A stretch of DNA of 64,000 nt, taken from Zizania palustris. Lineage: Eukaryota > Streptophyta > Magnoliopsida > Poales > Poaceae. Where the stretch lies: the NCBI GenBank assembly GCA_019279435.1, contig JAAALK010000289.1, positions 13,267,924 through 13,331,923 on the forward strand. Direction: 5' to 3'. The translations under genes and the position numbers were made by a program. Position 1 is the stretch's first letter. Each line of letters opens with the position of its first letter. Positions 43,062 to 54,930 of this stretch are shown here, piece by piece. Below the pieces are notes generated by a model. The model made no database searches and had not been told where the DNA came from. It was given only the letters and a program-made list of their open reading frames with translations.

Positions 43062-45524
43062 ATGGACAGAGTTTGTAAAATACCTCTGTTCGATGGGACT
43101 GATTTTGTATACTGGAAGGTGCGCATGGAGGCTTACTTGCTAAGCCAAGGAAATGCAATTTGGGAGATTATGGATTCACAATACTCCATCCCTGAAACCC
43201 GCACCTCTCAAACAGAAAAAGATCAGTATAATTCTGACTCCAAAGCTAGAAACATACTTTTCATAGGTTTGAGTCAGAGTGAGTTTGATATGGTTCAGCA
43301 CCTTAGGACAGCTAGGGAAATTTGGACTACTCTCACTATTTTTCATGAGGGCTCTACACAGATTAAGGGTAGGCGCCAAAGCACGTACAATCAATAGTAT
43401 CAGCTATTTGTGCAAGCGCCTGGTGAATCTATAGATGCCATGTTTTCTCGCTTTTGACGCTATAGTGAGTAACTTGTGGTCTAACGGGACGCTTGCTTAC
43501 AATGACCATGATAGGGCTATCAAGTTTCTCTATGCTCTTGATCGTACCATATGGGAAGTGAAGATATCAAGCATTGAGAAGTCTGCAGGTTATGACACAT
43601 TGACCTGTGATGAGCTCTTCAGCAAGTTGAAGTCCATAGAGATTGCCGAGGCATCTCTTCCAGTGCACAGAAACTCTTTGCCACAGCCATTGGCACTAGT
43701 TTCTAGCACTAGCCGTGGCACCATTGCAGAACCAATCACTTCTGGTACTTGTGTGCTTGCAGGTGGATTTGCTTTGTCCTCCCTAGTCTTCGTCACTAAG
43801 GAGCAGGTGGATACTCGGGATAATGAAGAGCTTGCTCTCATTGCTAGAAGGTTCACCCGTTTTCACAATGAGAGACAGGATCAGAGGAGAAGTGGATTTA
43901 GTGGTTATTTTGAGTGTGGCGACACTTCTCATATCAAGGCCAACTATCTTAAGCTCATGAGGAGAGATGAGAGTGAGCGCCCCAAATACCACAAAAAGGA
44001 GAGGAAACCCTTTGTGAAGGGTAAGCGCGGCAAGGTGGCTAAGAGGGTAGCCAAAGCCGCTTCCAGATCATTTGTTGCTGCTCTCAGCGACATCGATACT
44101 TCCTCAACTAAGGAGTCGAGATCTGATGAGGAGGAGGAGTCCCCAAGGAAGGAGAAGAAGAAGGACAAGAAAGGATGAGATTTCACCGGCCTCTACTTCA
44201 TGGCCAACAGCGATCATAGCGGTGATGAGCTTGACTCATCTGAGGTACCTCTATCCTATGACCAGCTTTCAATTAATATAGATGAACTGAATGAAGTAGT
44301 TCTTGGTCAGGATAGATTGCTTGTGCAAGCCGCTAGAGATAGAAAAGACCTTATACTTAGGCTAGAATCTGTTTCTACTGATTATGTCATGCTTAAGTCT
44401 AGGGCTAATGATGCTGAATGTGAATCTTGCACTGTTGTCATGAGTGAGCTTACTCAGTTGTGTTCTGTACATACTCAAACTCTTTCTGAGCTTGAGATTG
44501 CACAGAAGCAGCTTTTGATGGTTGATTCTAGTCCTCGTGATATAAATGAATGCATGTACTGTTCATTATTACGTGAGAGCATTGATTTATGTGATAAGCA
44601 TGTTCAGGATTTAGAGGGTAGATTGGAGAGGTATGGTAGTTTTAAGGATGTGCAACCTGTGTGTGACACTTGCATAATCCTTAAGGACCAGCTAGGCACT
44701 GTTAGAGAGCAAGCTGAACTCCTTATGACTGAAAATGAATACCTTCGTTCTATGGTTAACAAATGCACTGAGGGAACGGGTAGGATATATTTGCTCTTGG
44801 CCAAGACCAAGATGTGTGCTGACAGGGCAGGGTTAGCTCTAGGATTGGGTTTTTAGAGGATTCCTTCAGACAGTGAGAACAAAATTGTTTTTACCTCACC
44901 CACTACCTTAGAGAAAGAGAGAGCCTAGTTAGACACTCCATTAGCCAAAAATCCTGCCCAAAATACAAAGAAAACCACTCCTCCTGCCAATAAAATTCCT
45001 CCCAAGAAAAACCCTCAGCAGAAACCCAAGGTGCCTGTGAGGATTGCTCCTATGACCCATGAGAGTGCCCCTAGGAGAGTATTTCATTGTTCCTACAGTT
45101 AGTGAGCGGGTCATCTAGTTGGGTTCTGTTTTCGTGGCATCAAGGATGAACGACTCTCTCAGGCAATGAGTTTATAGGACATGCATTACCCATCCCTAGG
45201 TGTGCATGAGTATGAGTTTTACTCACGTCCTGCTTTCGAGGCTCCTCGTACTTCCCAGAGAGGTTTTGCTCCTCAAGGTGTTCACCATGTTCCATATGGT
45301 GGTAGACCCTGGGTGAGTCGTTTTGTGCCTCGACAGGTTGGGAGACCTCGTCATACATTTGTGTCACGGAATGTAGGTAGACCTTGCATTTGCATCATTC
45401 TATTTTTTCTGTGCGTAGATAGTCTACTTTCACTATGCCTACTGCTCGTATCACTCAGTGCTAGATAACTCATCATACTTTCATTCACCCCAGCACTGAG
45501 CGATCGAGATTCTCTTATCATGTG
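43062..45524 (+). pseudogene. gag of copia E
   Basis: ATG at 43062 opens MDRVCKIPLFDGTDFVYWKV and continues to a stop near 43395. A frameshift follows near 43455, then 43435-44178 and 44200-44856 cover the gag core (DHDRAIKFLYALDRTIWEVK), knuckle, acidic stretch and coiled coil. The first knuckle reads YFECGDTSHIKANY: its first and last cysteines have both become Tyr, so it could not bind zinc. A tail with Arg/Gly-rich repeats (45181-45468) is followed by a 1-bp loss relative to F. The gene ends at the UAG at 45525. Confidence 0.87.
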
Positions 45525-45527
45525 TAG
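45525..45527 (+). other. in-frame UAG at the gag-pol junction of copia E
   Basis: CTTATCATGTGTAGGCGC, same context and same position as in F (27169). It is in frame with the protease codons that follow. Upstream frame agreement is restored once the 1-bp loss near 45390 is allowed for. Confidence 0.58.
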
Positions 45528-48500
45528 GCGCTAGACCGAGGCTTGGAGGGCACGTGTATCATGGACTCGGGTTGTTTGTGCCATATGACCGGAGATGCAG
45601 CATGGTTTTCCAGCCTCACCACAACCAAGCAAAAATAACATATTACATTCGGCAACAATCGAAGGAGTAGAGTGAAAGGTAAATGTGTGGTAAGAATCAA
45701 CTCGAATTTCACTCTTAAAGATGTTGCTTTGGTTGAAAATTTGGGATACAATTTGCTTTCTGTATTCAACTGGTTGATGAGGGCTTCGAAGTGCGATTCC
45801 ATCGTGATACTTCGCAAGTACTCAATTCTGATGGCACTGTGGTCTATAAGAATTTTAGAGTTGGGAGAGTTTTTGAGCTGATTTTTCTGAGTCATCTGGT
45901 TCTTCTCACTGTCTTGTTGCACATTCAACTTATGAGCTTTGGAAGTGGCATAGGAGACTAGGGCATATGAGCTTTGAGTTGCTCGCTCGTCTGAGTGTCC
46001 TAGGTCTGATCCGAGGATTTCCCAAGCTCAAATTTGAGAAGAATTTGGTTTGCGCTTCCTGTCGACATGGAAAGATGATTGCCGCTTCGCATTCACTAGT
46101 CACCATGGTGATGATTGAACAACCTAGAGAACTTCTCCATATGGTCATTGTAGGTCCTTCTCAGGTTAGTTCTTTAGGAGACAAGTGGTATGTGCTAGTC
46201 ATTGTCAATGATTTCTCTCGCTACTCTTGGATCTTCTTTCTTGCCAGCAAGGATGAAGTGTTTTCACACTTTCAGAGCTTGGCTGTGAGACTTTTCACTA
46301 AACTCCCTAGTGCATTAAAATTCATTCGAACTGATAATGGCACTGAGTTCAAGAACAGTCTCTTTGCTGACTTTTGCATGGAGCATGGCATAGAACATCA
46401 ATTCTCTGCTCCGCGGGTTCCTCAATAGAACGGTGTTGTTGAGAGAAAGAACCACACTTTCGTTGAGATGGCTAGGACGATGCTCGATGAGCACAGGACT
46501 CCTAGAAAATTCTAGACTAAGGCCATGAATACTGCTTGCTACATCTCAAACCGAATCTTCTTACGCTCAATTTTGAACTTAACATCTTATGAGATGCGTT
46601 TTGGGAGACCGTCCAAAGTGACTCATCTTCGAGTTTTTGGCTATCGATGCTTTATCCTAAAACATGGAAATTTGGATAAATTTGAGTCGCGCTCTTCTGA
46701 TGGGATCTTCTTGGGATACACTACTCATGGTCATTCTTATCGTGTTTTTAATTTGGAAACTAACATTGTCATCGAGTCATGTGATGTAACTTTTGATGAA
46801 TCAACCCCCTCTGTTAGTTAAACTTTTGAACAGACAAATGAACACAACATGGAACAGACCATCTTCGAAGATGAAGATCCTGGAGATTTTGAGGATGAAC
46901 CCCTACTACCCTCGACTTCAACCCGTGAAGTCGAACCCGCTTCAACCACTTCGGCTCAAGGTCCCGAAGCAAATACCTCAACATCAGTCATCTTGGACCA
47001 CTCCAACGCACAAGTTGAAGGGGAGACTGCATCCCGCCGCGAAGCTCCACACCATATTCAAAGGATGCATCCTCCCGAGCAGATCATTGGTGAGCTTGAT
47101 CAAAGGGTAACACATTCTCATGCTCATTTCATTGATTCCGCTTTTGTTGCTTCTTTCGAGCCCTTAGATGTTAGTCATGCACTTTTTGACTCTAGTTGGA
47201 TCAATGCCATGCATGAAAACTTGAAAATTTTGAGAGAAACCAAGTCTGGACTTTAGTTGATCTTCCACCAAATGTTCATTTCATTGGAACAAAATGGATT
47301 TTCAAAAACAAACAAGGGGAGGATGGGACAGTAGTTAGAAACAAGGCTAGACTTGTAGCTTAGGGTTTTTCTCGGTTAGAAGGGATTGATTTTACTGAAA
47401 CTTTTGCACTTGTTGCTTGTCTTGAGGCCATTAGGATTTTACTTGCATTTGCGGCATCCCGTGGATTCAAACTTTATCAAATTGATGTTAAAAGTGCTTT
47501 TCTTAATGGCTTCATAGGTGGAGATGTTTATGTAAAACAACCCCAGGCTTTGAGAATCCCAGATACCCCCGTAGAGTCCTTAAACTTCCTAAGGCTCTTT
47601 ATGGACTCATGTAGGTCCCTCGGGCATGGTATGATAGACTTCGGTCTTTTTTGCTTGAGCGAGGGTACATGATGGGGTCAGTCGACAAAACCATTTTTAC
47701 TCTCAAACATGGCAAAGATTTCCTGCTAGTTCAGATTTATGTGGATGATATTATCTTTGGTGGCTCTTCTCATGCTTTGGTTGCCGAGTTTGCAGATGCC
47801 ATGAGCAAGGAATTTGAGATGTCCACGAAGTACACCAAGGATCTGCTCAAGAAATTCGAGATGGCTGATGCGAAGCCCCTCGCTACTCTGATGGCTACTT
47901 CGGTAGCATTGGATCCCAACGAGGATGGAGAAGCCATGGATCAGAAGGAGTTCCAAAGCATGATCGGCTCCCTCCTCTACTCTACTGCTACGAGGTCGGA
48001 CATACACTTCGCAGTATGTCAAGCATACCCTTGAATTTGGCATTTGGTATTCTGCGACTTCCTCTTTGTGTCTTCGAGTTTATTCCGATACGGATTTTGC
48101 TGGGTGTAGTATTGATAGGAAAAGTACCTCCGGTACTTGTCATTTTTTGGGTACTTTGTTGGTTTGTTGGTCTTCCTGCAAACAGTCTAGTGTTGCACAA
48201 TCAACGGCTGAGGCCGAATATGTTGCTGCAGCTAGTTGTTGCTCACAGATTTTGTCGATGGTTTCTACTTTGCGGGATTTTGGGTTAGATTATAAGAGTG
48301 TTCCACTTTTCTGTGATAACACTAGTGCTATTTGTATTGCAAACAACCCAATTCAGCATTCCAGAACCAAACATATTGATGTGCGATATCATTTTCTCAG
48401 AGATCACAATGAGAAGGGTGATATTGAACTTCAACATGTTTATGCCCAACACCAGCTAGCTGATATTTTCACAAAACCCCTCGATGCTTCGCGTTTCGCC

Positions 48501-48548
48501 TATTTGCGTGGGGAACTTCGTATTTGTCACCCTTACGGCATTTTGTGA
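45528..48548 (+). pseudogene. pol of copia E (protease, integrase, RT, RNase H)
   Basis: Protease keeps its Asp (IMDSGC). Integrase (45967-46821) has CASCRHGKM, then LLHMVIVGP where the first catalytic Asp is Val, FIRTDNGTEF with the second Asp, a TAG just before GVVERKN, and another stop before KAMNTACYISNRIF. RT starts in 46849-47256 and continues in another frame. The palm block 47651-48034 has FLLVQIYVDDIIFGGSS (YVDD) but jumps from EFEMS straight to TKYTKDLLKKFEMADAKPL, an in-frame loss of the GELKYFLGL segment seen in A. Sequence between FAVCQ and the next block is also missing. RNase H (48066-48548) is open: LRVYSDTDFAGC, STAEAEYVAAASCCSQIL, LFCDNTSAICIAN, LADIFTKPLD, ending PYGIL-stop. 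Confidence 0.88.
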
Positions 48549-49527
48549 GGGGGCATACTTTGATTATCTTGCATATGCTTCTTGTGTGTGAAATTACATT
48601 TACATGTTTTGCACTGATATGTCTTGTTTTAATTCACGTAATCATGACAGCTTAGCTCTATTTAATATGTCTGATTCATTTTGCGCATGATTTTCTCTTT
48701 TTCAAAATTAAATCATGATCACTGCTTAGTCTTGAATCTAGCATGTTTAGGCAGGACTGCTTTAGCTATCCTTTATCTAATTGGTAGCAAGAATCCTTTT
48801 CTCTGGATGCAAAAATTGCAACTTGAAAAATCATATTGCTTACTCATGGATATTCTTCAACAAGTGCTAAACAATTTGTTCACTTATCAAAAATCCAAAA
48901 TTCATGATTTGAATGCTAAAAGTGAAAAGATCCAGGTGGGTGTTTTTGTCACACTACTTTATTCTAGACTGATTACCATTGCACTTTGGTATGAACTGGA
49001 ATAATTTAGTGTCTGCCAAAATCACTGCAAGTTTCTGATGGTTTTCTTGCCTAGGCTTGACTTGATTGGAAAATATAAGGTATACAAACAAATAACCCCT
49101 AGCATTATGAAAAGAAAACCAATATCATTGTCAATCAAGTTTGCTTTCAATACTCTATTTGAATTGGACTTGACTGTCTTGAGTAGAAATTGACTAGCTT
49201 TGCGCAGTCCCTGCTTTTACTTGTCTAGTTAACTTGATTGAGTAGTGATGCTTTTTTTTCAAAATGATGAAAACACATGTTGTCATCATGCTTTTAGGTC
49301 ATGTTAAAATGAGTTGAGCACATGAAAACTGGGATTATGTGTGGCATATTTTTGCGTTACATGTATTTGCAATTCTGTCCATTTCAAAGCTTTGCACCTT
49401 TTAATTGCTCCTTGATGCTTGCATTGCCAAAGGGGGAGAAATCCTTGCATTCTCTGTAGTAAAGGGGGAAAATAACTCAGGAGGAGTTTTTATTCAAGGA
49501 AGTCTGAATTTTTAAATGCCTTGCAAA
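48549..49527 (+). other. noncoding 3' region of copia E, truncated
   Basis: Collinear with the F 3' region, including the conserved block 48924-49114 and purine tracts AAAGGGGGAGAAA (49428) and AAAGGGGGAAAA (49460). It breaks off in about 35 bp of unplaced sequence before the gypsy LTR resumes. No gene seen. Confidence 0.75.
48924..49114 (+). repeat. conserved noncoding block, copy in copia E
   Basis: GAAAAGATCCAGGTGGG through AAATAACCCCTAGCATTATG, aligning with F (30214-30408) and B (12586-12782). Confidence 0.82.
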
Positions 49528-49817
49528 TGGAGATAAAAACTGAGCTTGAGTCGCATACAACTCCATCTCTACCGAAGTGGGCTTTGTCCAGGCCCGTCGA
49601 GGCCTGCTCCTTGGGCCGAAGCTTCGGTGGCGTGGGCCTCTAAAGGCTTCCCGGACGAAGCCCATGGGCTGGCTAGAGGCTTTCGGAGCCCATAGCTCAA
49701 TGGACTTCGGCCTTGTAGGACTTCGGACGGACCCTGGACATGTGTATTTTTTGCCCAAATAACCAAAATTGATATTTTTGACAATCTATCCATTAATGCC
49801 ATTTTTTGCTATCAACA
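49528..49817 (-). repeat. gypsy G LTR 2, right part
   Basis: Starts at TGGAGATAAAAACTGAGC, matches 63895-64000 of LTR 3 and ends TTTGCTATCAACA like LTR 1. Together with 40220-41022 it makes one interrupted LTR. Confidence 0.87.
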
Positions 49818-49834
49818 CATGCCCCCTGCCTTTT
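49818..49834 (-). other. polypurine tract of gypsy G3
   Basis: Minus strand AAAAGGCAGGGGGCATG immediately before the LTR start TGTTGATAGC. Confidence 0.78.
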
Positions 49835-49904
49835 AGTGAACTGAGTGAACTAAAAGCACAGCGGGCTGAAGACGATACCATCCATATCAGCTTTTCGACA
49901 CTTT

Positions 49905-51140
49905 TATGATGTTTGCCACACACTTGGGAAATACCTTTTCAAGTACCTACCATTCAAAGCCCTTCGAAACTGCTCTCCCTGCAGGGATTCCAACACGTAT
50001 GGGTTGCCGGGAGCGATTTCGGCTATCTTAAAACGACCTTCCCAACTAGGTGATCATTTACCAAACTTGGGACTCTTCGTGTCTAAGGGCAAAATCGTTT
50101 TCCACACCAAGTCTCTTATTTGAAATGATTTTGGTTTAACCTTTTTATTGTAGGCTTTAGATACTCTCTTCTTGTCTACTTCTATGGCTTCTAAAGCCCT
50201 TAGTCTCTTATCAGTCACTTCCTCTAGATTATCTTTTAGAAGAGTTTCATACTCATCGACCGATAAGCCATCTTGCTTTAACACTCTTAAGGAGCCAAGA
50301 TCTACCTCTACCGGCAGAACGGCCTCTTGTCCATATACCAACTCATATGGACTGACCTTGGTAGCACCGTGCTTTGCAATTCTACAAGCCCATAGCGCCT
50401 CGAAAAGCACTTCATGCCACCTTTTAGGAAACTCTTCAATTTTCTACTTAATGAGCTTAATCACGGTTTTATTACTAGACTCGGCCTGACCATTGGCCTG
50501 AGCATACTAAGGTGAAGAGTTTATCAACTTAATACCATAATATTCGGCGAAGTCCCTTACTTCTCCGGAAACAAATGAACTACCTTGATCTATAGTAAGA
50601 GTTTGAGGAATGCCGAATCTATGTATGATGTGCTTCAAAATAAAATCATGTACCTCATTGTGAGTCATGTTCTTGAGAGGTACGACCTCGGTCCACTTAG
50701 TGAAGTAATCCGTCAACATCAACACGAACTGACGCCCTTTTGAGGAAGGAGGGTAAATCTGGCCGATGAAGTCTAAACCCCAACCTCGAAATAGCCATGG
50801 CTTGACAATAGGATTGAGCAATGAGGCAGGAGCTAACTGGATATTGCCAAACTTCTGACACGCTTCACACCCTCTATAGTACTTGAAACAATCTTCAGTC
50901 ATAGTCGGCCAATAAAAACCCGCTCTTTTGAGCATCCAACTCATTTTTTGGGCCGACTGATGAGTGCCACAAAGCCCTTCATGGACTTCTCCATAGCCAC
51001 ATGGGATTGCTCATGGTCTAAACACTTCAATAGCACTTCGTCGATGGTTCGGCGATACAATGTGTCATCTATCAACATGAATTTGAACGCTTGTCGCCGA
51101 ACCTTCCGATCAACCCTTTGGCTAGGGTCTCTCAAATATT
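49905..51140 (-). pseudogene. gypsy G3 integrase
   Basis: Minus-strand frames 51135-50941, 50944-50507 and 50410-50054, with the C-terminal end reaching about 49905. In order: LYRRTIDEVLLKCL and the His-containing lead-in, FYWPTMTEDCFKYYRGCEAC with the CxxC zinc ligands, FRGWGLDFIGQI (first Asp), MLTDYFTKWTEVVPLKNMTH, TLTIDQGSSFVSGEV (second Asp), GIKLINSSP then a stop, QANGQAESSNKT (catalytic Glu), SPYELVYGQEAVLPVEVDL and the GNPYVLES-type tail. DDE and zinc ligands are all present, but a few stops and a frameshift break the frame. It would be the C-terminal enzyme of the pol polyprotein. Confidence 0.88.
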
Positions 51141-51356
51141 AGACGATTGGGACTCTCCAATCACCCTTATAGGTTTCAGAGGGTCTCGCTAGTCCACCTT
51201 CTGAAAAAACTTCTAAATTACTGACTTCGGGGTGCCCCCCGAGCCATTCTAGCCCCTGCCGAAGCCTGGCCGGGGTGGTCGTTCGGAGTGTGCTGGGCCG
51301 AAGCCCTTCAGAGGGTTCGGACTCCGAGGAGCCCTCTCCATGCAGGAGGCTTCGTC
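51141..51356 (-). other. GC-rich spacer between second RNase H and integrase of G3
   Basis: A Pro/Ala/Gly-biased linker with repeated CCGAAG/CTTCGG words. No motif seen. The matching spacer is kept in copy 1 of the G2 duplication and deleted in copy 2. Confidence 0.55.
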
Positions 51357-52410
51357 CTACAGACTTCGTGTGCCAGCTCCTTCGGTCGGTAGGGTACTTC
51401 GTTCCAGGATCCTTGGCGCGTAGTGACCTTCGGCGGCCAGAGGGGTTCGATCCGAAGGGTGTGCCTGCCCAACATTACTGGCTTCGGCAGTGAGACCAAA
51501 CATCGGCTTCTCTAATACAGAAAATTTTCCTCTCCTGACTTGGTAGCCAGATGCTTGCTGAGCCAAATCATTTGCGAATGAATTGGCTTCTCTTGATACG
51601 TGAGAGATTTTGAAATCATCGAAAGTAGCTACAATGTCTAGACATCTATCCAAGTAACTATTCAGCAAGCTGTTAAAACATTGAGCACTCTTAGCTACTT
51701 GTTGCACTACCAACAAAGAATCACCGTATGCGTGAACATGTCTAGCACCTACAGATTCTAGTAGTTCAAGACCTAGTAATAAAGCTTCGTATTCGGCTTG
51801 GTTGTTAGTAGAAGAAAATTCTAGTCGGGCCGAAGTTTCAAAGTGCATCCCATTAGGTGATATGAGAACCACTGTAATACCTTGGCCACTCTTGCAAGCC
51901 GAACCATCAAAATAATGTTTCCACGGCACTACTTTAACTAGAGCAATGGTATCACTCCAGCTGACATCTACGTGGTGATCAACTATAAAGTTGGCCACGA
52001 TTTGACCTTTCATCGCTCTCAGGGGTTCGTAGGCCAAATCGTACTCAATCAACGCGTAAGCCCATTTTCCGATTCTTCCACTTAGAATCGGATTCTGTAA
52101 CATGTGCTTTATAACATCAGTTTGGCAAACGACAACACATGTAGTGGGGAGAAGATAATGGCGCAATTTGGTGCACGCGTAGTAAAGTGATAAACACAAT
52201 CGTTCCACAAACGCATACCTGGTTTCGGCGTCCAGTAGACGGCGGCTCAAGAATGTGATGATGTACTCCCTCCCCTCTACCTCCTGGGTTAGCATGGCCC
52301 CAATCACGCTATCTTCAGCAGCGATGTATAGCCGAAACGGAATCCCGGCTTTGGGCGCTCTCACCACCGGTGGCGATGACAAGCACTCCTTGATCTTCTC
52401 AAAAGCACTT
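51357..52410 (-). pseudogene. gypsy G3 RNase H and second (Tat-type) RNase H
   Basis: One open frame of 341 codons (52382-51357). Residues about 1-120 are the RT-linked RNase H (FRLYIAAEDSVIGAMLTQE, YIITFLSRRLLDAETRYAFV, LSLYYACTKLRHYLL). Residues about 150-290 are the second, archaeal-like RNase H (HYFDGSACKSGQGITVVLIS, FSSTNNQAEYEALLLGLELL, HVHAYGDSLLVVQQVAK, SREANSFANDLAQQ). The catalytic D-E-D-D pattern (FDGS, AEYE, YGDS, ANDL) is complete in the second domain. This double arrangement identifies the Tat group. A stop separates it from RT. Confidence 0.9.
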
Positions 52411-52412
52411 TG

Positions 52413-53602
52413 CTAGCTTGCCCCCCAAGTGAACTCGGCTTCGTTTTTTAGCCAGAGTATGGGGACAAAGGCATCAATCTTATCGGACAAGTTGGATATA
52501 AAGAAACACAAATAGTTCATCTTGCCTAGCAATTTTTGTACATCCCTTTTGCGCGTCGGCGCTGCAATGTTTCTAATCTTCTCAAGTCTCTTAGGATCAA
52601 TTTCTATGCCTCTCTCGTGAATCATGAAACCTAAGAACTTACCCGCCGACACACCAAAAACACACTTAAGTGGGTTCATTTTCAACCCATACTGTCGCAT
52701 CCTATCGAAAGCAACCTTCAAATCGGCTAAATGGTTTCCCATAGCGTCCGATTTGACTACGACATCATCGATGTAAACTTCTAACATAACTCCTAACAAG
52801 TCATGAAAGATCAAGTTCATAGCGCGCTGATATATGGCGCCAGCATTTTTCAAACCAAAAGTCATGATGACCCACTTGAACAAACCGACAAAGCCAGGGC
52901 ATCGAAAGGCAGTCTTGTAGACGTCCTCTTCGGCCATAAAGATTTGATTATAACCAGCATTGCCATCAAGAAAACTTAGTACCTTGTGTCCTGAAGCATC
53001 GTTGATCAGCATATTGGCTATCGGCATTGGATACTCGTCCTTTGGAGTGGCTCTGTTCACATCCCTGAAATCAATACACACCCGTATCTTGCCGCTCCCT
53101 TTCTTCTCTACAGGCACAATGTTAGCAACCCATTCCGCGTACCTGCATGGCCTAATAAATTCAGCCTTGAGTAGTCGCTCCACTTCTTCTTTAACTCGGT
53201 CATAGACGGCCGAGTTAAAGCGGTGGGGGGCTGCTTATAAGGCCTAAACCCAGACTTGATAGGCAGCCGATGCTCCATGAGCTCGCGGCTTAACCCTGAC
53301 ATCTCGCTATACTCCCATGCGAAACAATCGACATACGGCCGAAGTAACTTTATTACTTTAGCCTTTTCATTGGGCTGTAAATGTTGGTTTACAAAAGTCG
53401 GCCTTGGGATGCTACCATTACCTATGTCAACTTCCTCCAAGGAGTCGGCCGACGCAAAACCTTGTCCTAATTTTTCTACTTCGCTAAAGTCCCCGATGGC
53501 TTCGGCGATACCATCTTTACTAGACCGATATTGCTCCACGCGAGACTTTAGCCAATCTAGATTACTCTTGCTAGACATGACTATTAATACAAAAATAGCC
53601 AT
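52413..53602 (-). pseudogene. gypsy G3 reverse transcriptase
   Basis: A frame of 256 codons (53183-52413) gives nearly the whole catalytic domain: RLLKAEFIRPCRYAEWVANI, GKIRVCIDFRDVNRATPKDE, KVLSFLDGNAGYNQIFMAEE, KWVIMTFGLKNAGAIYQRAM, LEVYIDDVVVKSDAMGNHLA, SAGKFLGFMIHERGI and VQKLLGKMNYL. The Asp triad, including YIDD, is present. Upstream, 53602-53108 encodes the lead-in (FVNQHLQPNEKAKVIKLLRP, FAWEYSEMSGLSRELMEHRL). The two frames are joined by a frameshift near 53215. Otherwise this is the best preserved gypsy gene in the array apart from the RNase H domains. Confidence 0.9.
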
Positions 53603-53841
53603 GCTACTCCAGCCGGCTTTACAGACACTTGTACAAACTGTCCTCCGGATACACTAACAAAATCGTAATCCGAAATATCTCTACCTGACAGACATTCTAC
53701 TTTGTTATGGACGGTGTCAACTGATACATCGGCCAATGCTACTTGGGCCGAAGTATCCGCGGGAATGATTTCTACTTCATCGTCGTCCCACTGTATCAGG
53801 CACTGGTGTAGAGTAGAGGGAATGCAACAGTTTACATGAAT

Positions 53842-54189
53842 CTAGTCGCGCCCGAGTAGTACGCTATAGTTACCTTGCACGTCGACGATAAAAAATGTTG
53901 TTGGCAACGTCTTGTTGCCCACCGTCAACTCCATAGAGAGCACGCCTTTGGCTTCGGAGCTCTCGCCATTGAAGCCATTGAGCATCAAGTTGGTCTTCTT
54001 CAGGTCATCCTCATCCCTGCCAAGTTTCTTAAACAATGAGTAAGGCATTAAGTTAACAGTGGCGCCGCCGTCGACGAGCATCCGGGAAATCAGCTTTCCA
54101 TCGATGTGACCTCTGACGTAGAGAGGCTTTAGATGGCGAGTCGAGTCTTCAGGCTTCTCGAAGATGGCATTGTGTGGACCGAGGTTCAA
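53842..54189 (-). pseudogene. gypsy G3 protease region
   Basis: An open frame of 115 codons with HLKPLYVRGHIDGKLISRML, VDGGATVNLMPYSLFKKLGR, LTVGNKTLPTTFFIVDVQG and YSVLLGRD followed by a stop (Trp in G2). This is a retropepsin-like fold with DGG at the active site, a form common in plant Tat elements. The next about 240 bp toward RT encode the protease tail and linker in a broken frame. Confidence 0.84.
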
Positions 54190-54239
54190 TTGAGCAACCT
54201 TGGCCTCATCCTATGGTAGGGCGAACTAGGCAGGCAGCA

Positions 54240-54930
54240 TGACGATGTTGATGTCCATCACCTGGGGTGTGGGCCCTTCAGAGATGGGCGAGTAATCATC
54301 GTCGAGCATGTCGTCATCGTCATCTCTCGGACTAGTAGCCGGGTTGGTTATCTCAACCGGCCTCTCCCTCCATACCTATTTTGTAGTTGGCCGAGGGCGG
54401 ATTTCTTCGAAGATAGCGTCGCGCTCGGCCTCAGCTTCCCTCTCACACATCTCTTGTGCCCGTAGTCGATGTAGACGTCTCTTCTGTGATTTGGACATGC
54501 TTGGAGGTGCCCAAGATGGTTATGGCTTGGTGCCGGGTGCCACTGTTCGGCTTCCATTAATTCTGGCTGAAGTGGTATTGTGCCCTTCGGCCTTGTTCAC
54601 CCTGTGTTCGGAGGGGGCTTCGCTGCGAACCCCGACAGATGAACAGGCCTCGTTCGGCCGACCAAACCAAGCTTCGGCGCAGAGCTCAACCAAAGCATGA
54701 GACTTACCTCCGTCAGGCCTCGGTGACAAAGTCTTCGGGATTGGGACTTCTTGAGACCCAACTCTTATGGTTATGGCTTTGGACTCCCTGACCTCGGCCT
54801 CCGCGCGCTCGCAACCTTCGGCTTCGCTCTGCATGGTCCGATTCAGAGGCACCACGGACAGTCTGTGGACGATGCCCCCTCCACTGTGTCTATTTGCCCC
54901 TGCCATCCATAATACTACGAAGGAAAACAA
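54240..54930 (-). pseudogene. gypsy G3 region between gag and protease
   Basis: Frame 54930-54520 plus the damaged stretch to about 54240. It carries GGGIVHRLSVVPLNRTMQSE, KAITIRVGSQEVPIPKT, then SMSKSQKRRLHRLRAQEM and an acidic DDDDMLDDDYSPISEGPTP end, all shared with G2. It lies in a different frame from gag, so pol expression from the gag mRNA would have needed a frameshift or restart. Confidence 0.68.

Larger units (their letters stand above)
41023..49527 (+). mobile_element. Ty1/copia (Sirevirus-like) retrotransposon E, 3' LTR lost
   Basis: The 5' LTR (41023-42997) is followed by a primer site, gag, pol and noncoding 3' region in the same order as F, to which it is closely related. It lies inside gypsy LTR 2. 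The expected left target duplication is CGTAG (41018-41022). The element stops within its polypurine region near 49500. Its 3' LTR plus about 340 bp of the flanking gypsy LTR are gone, and the gypsy LTR resumes at 49528. One deletion explains both losses. Confidence 0.87.
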
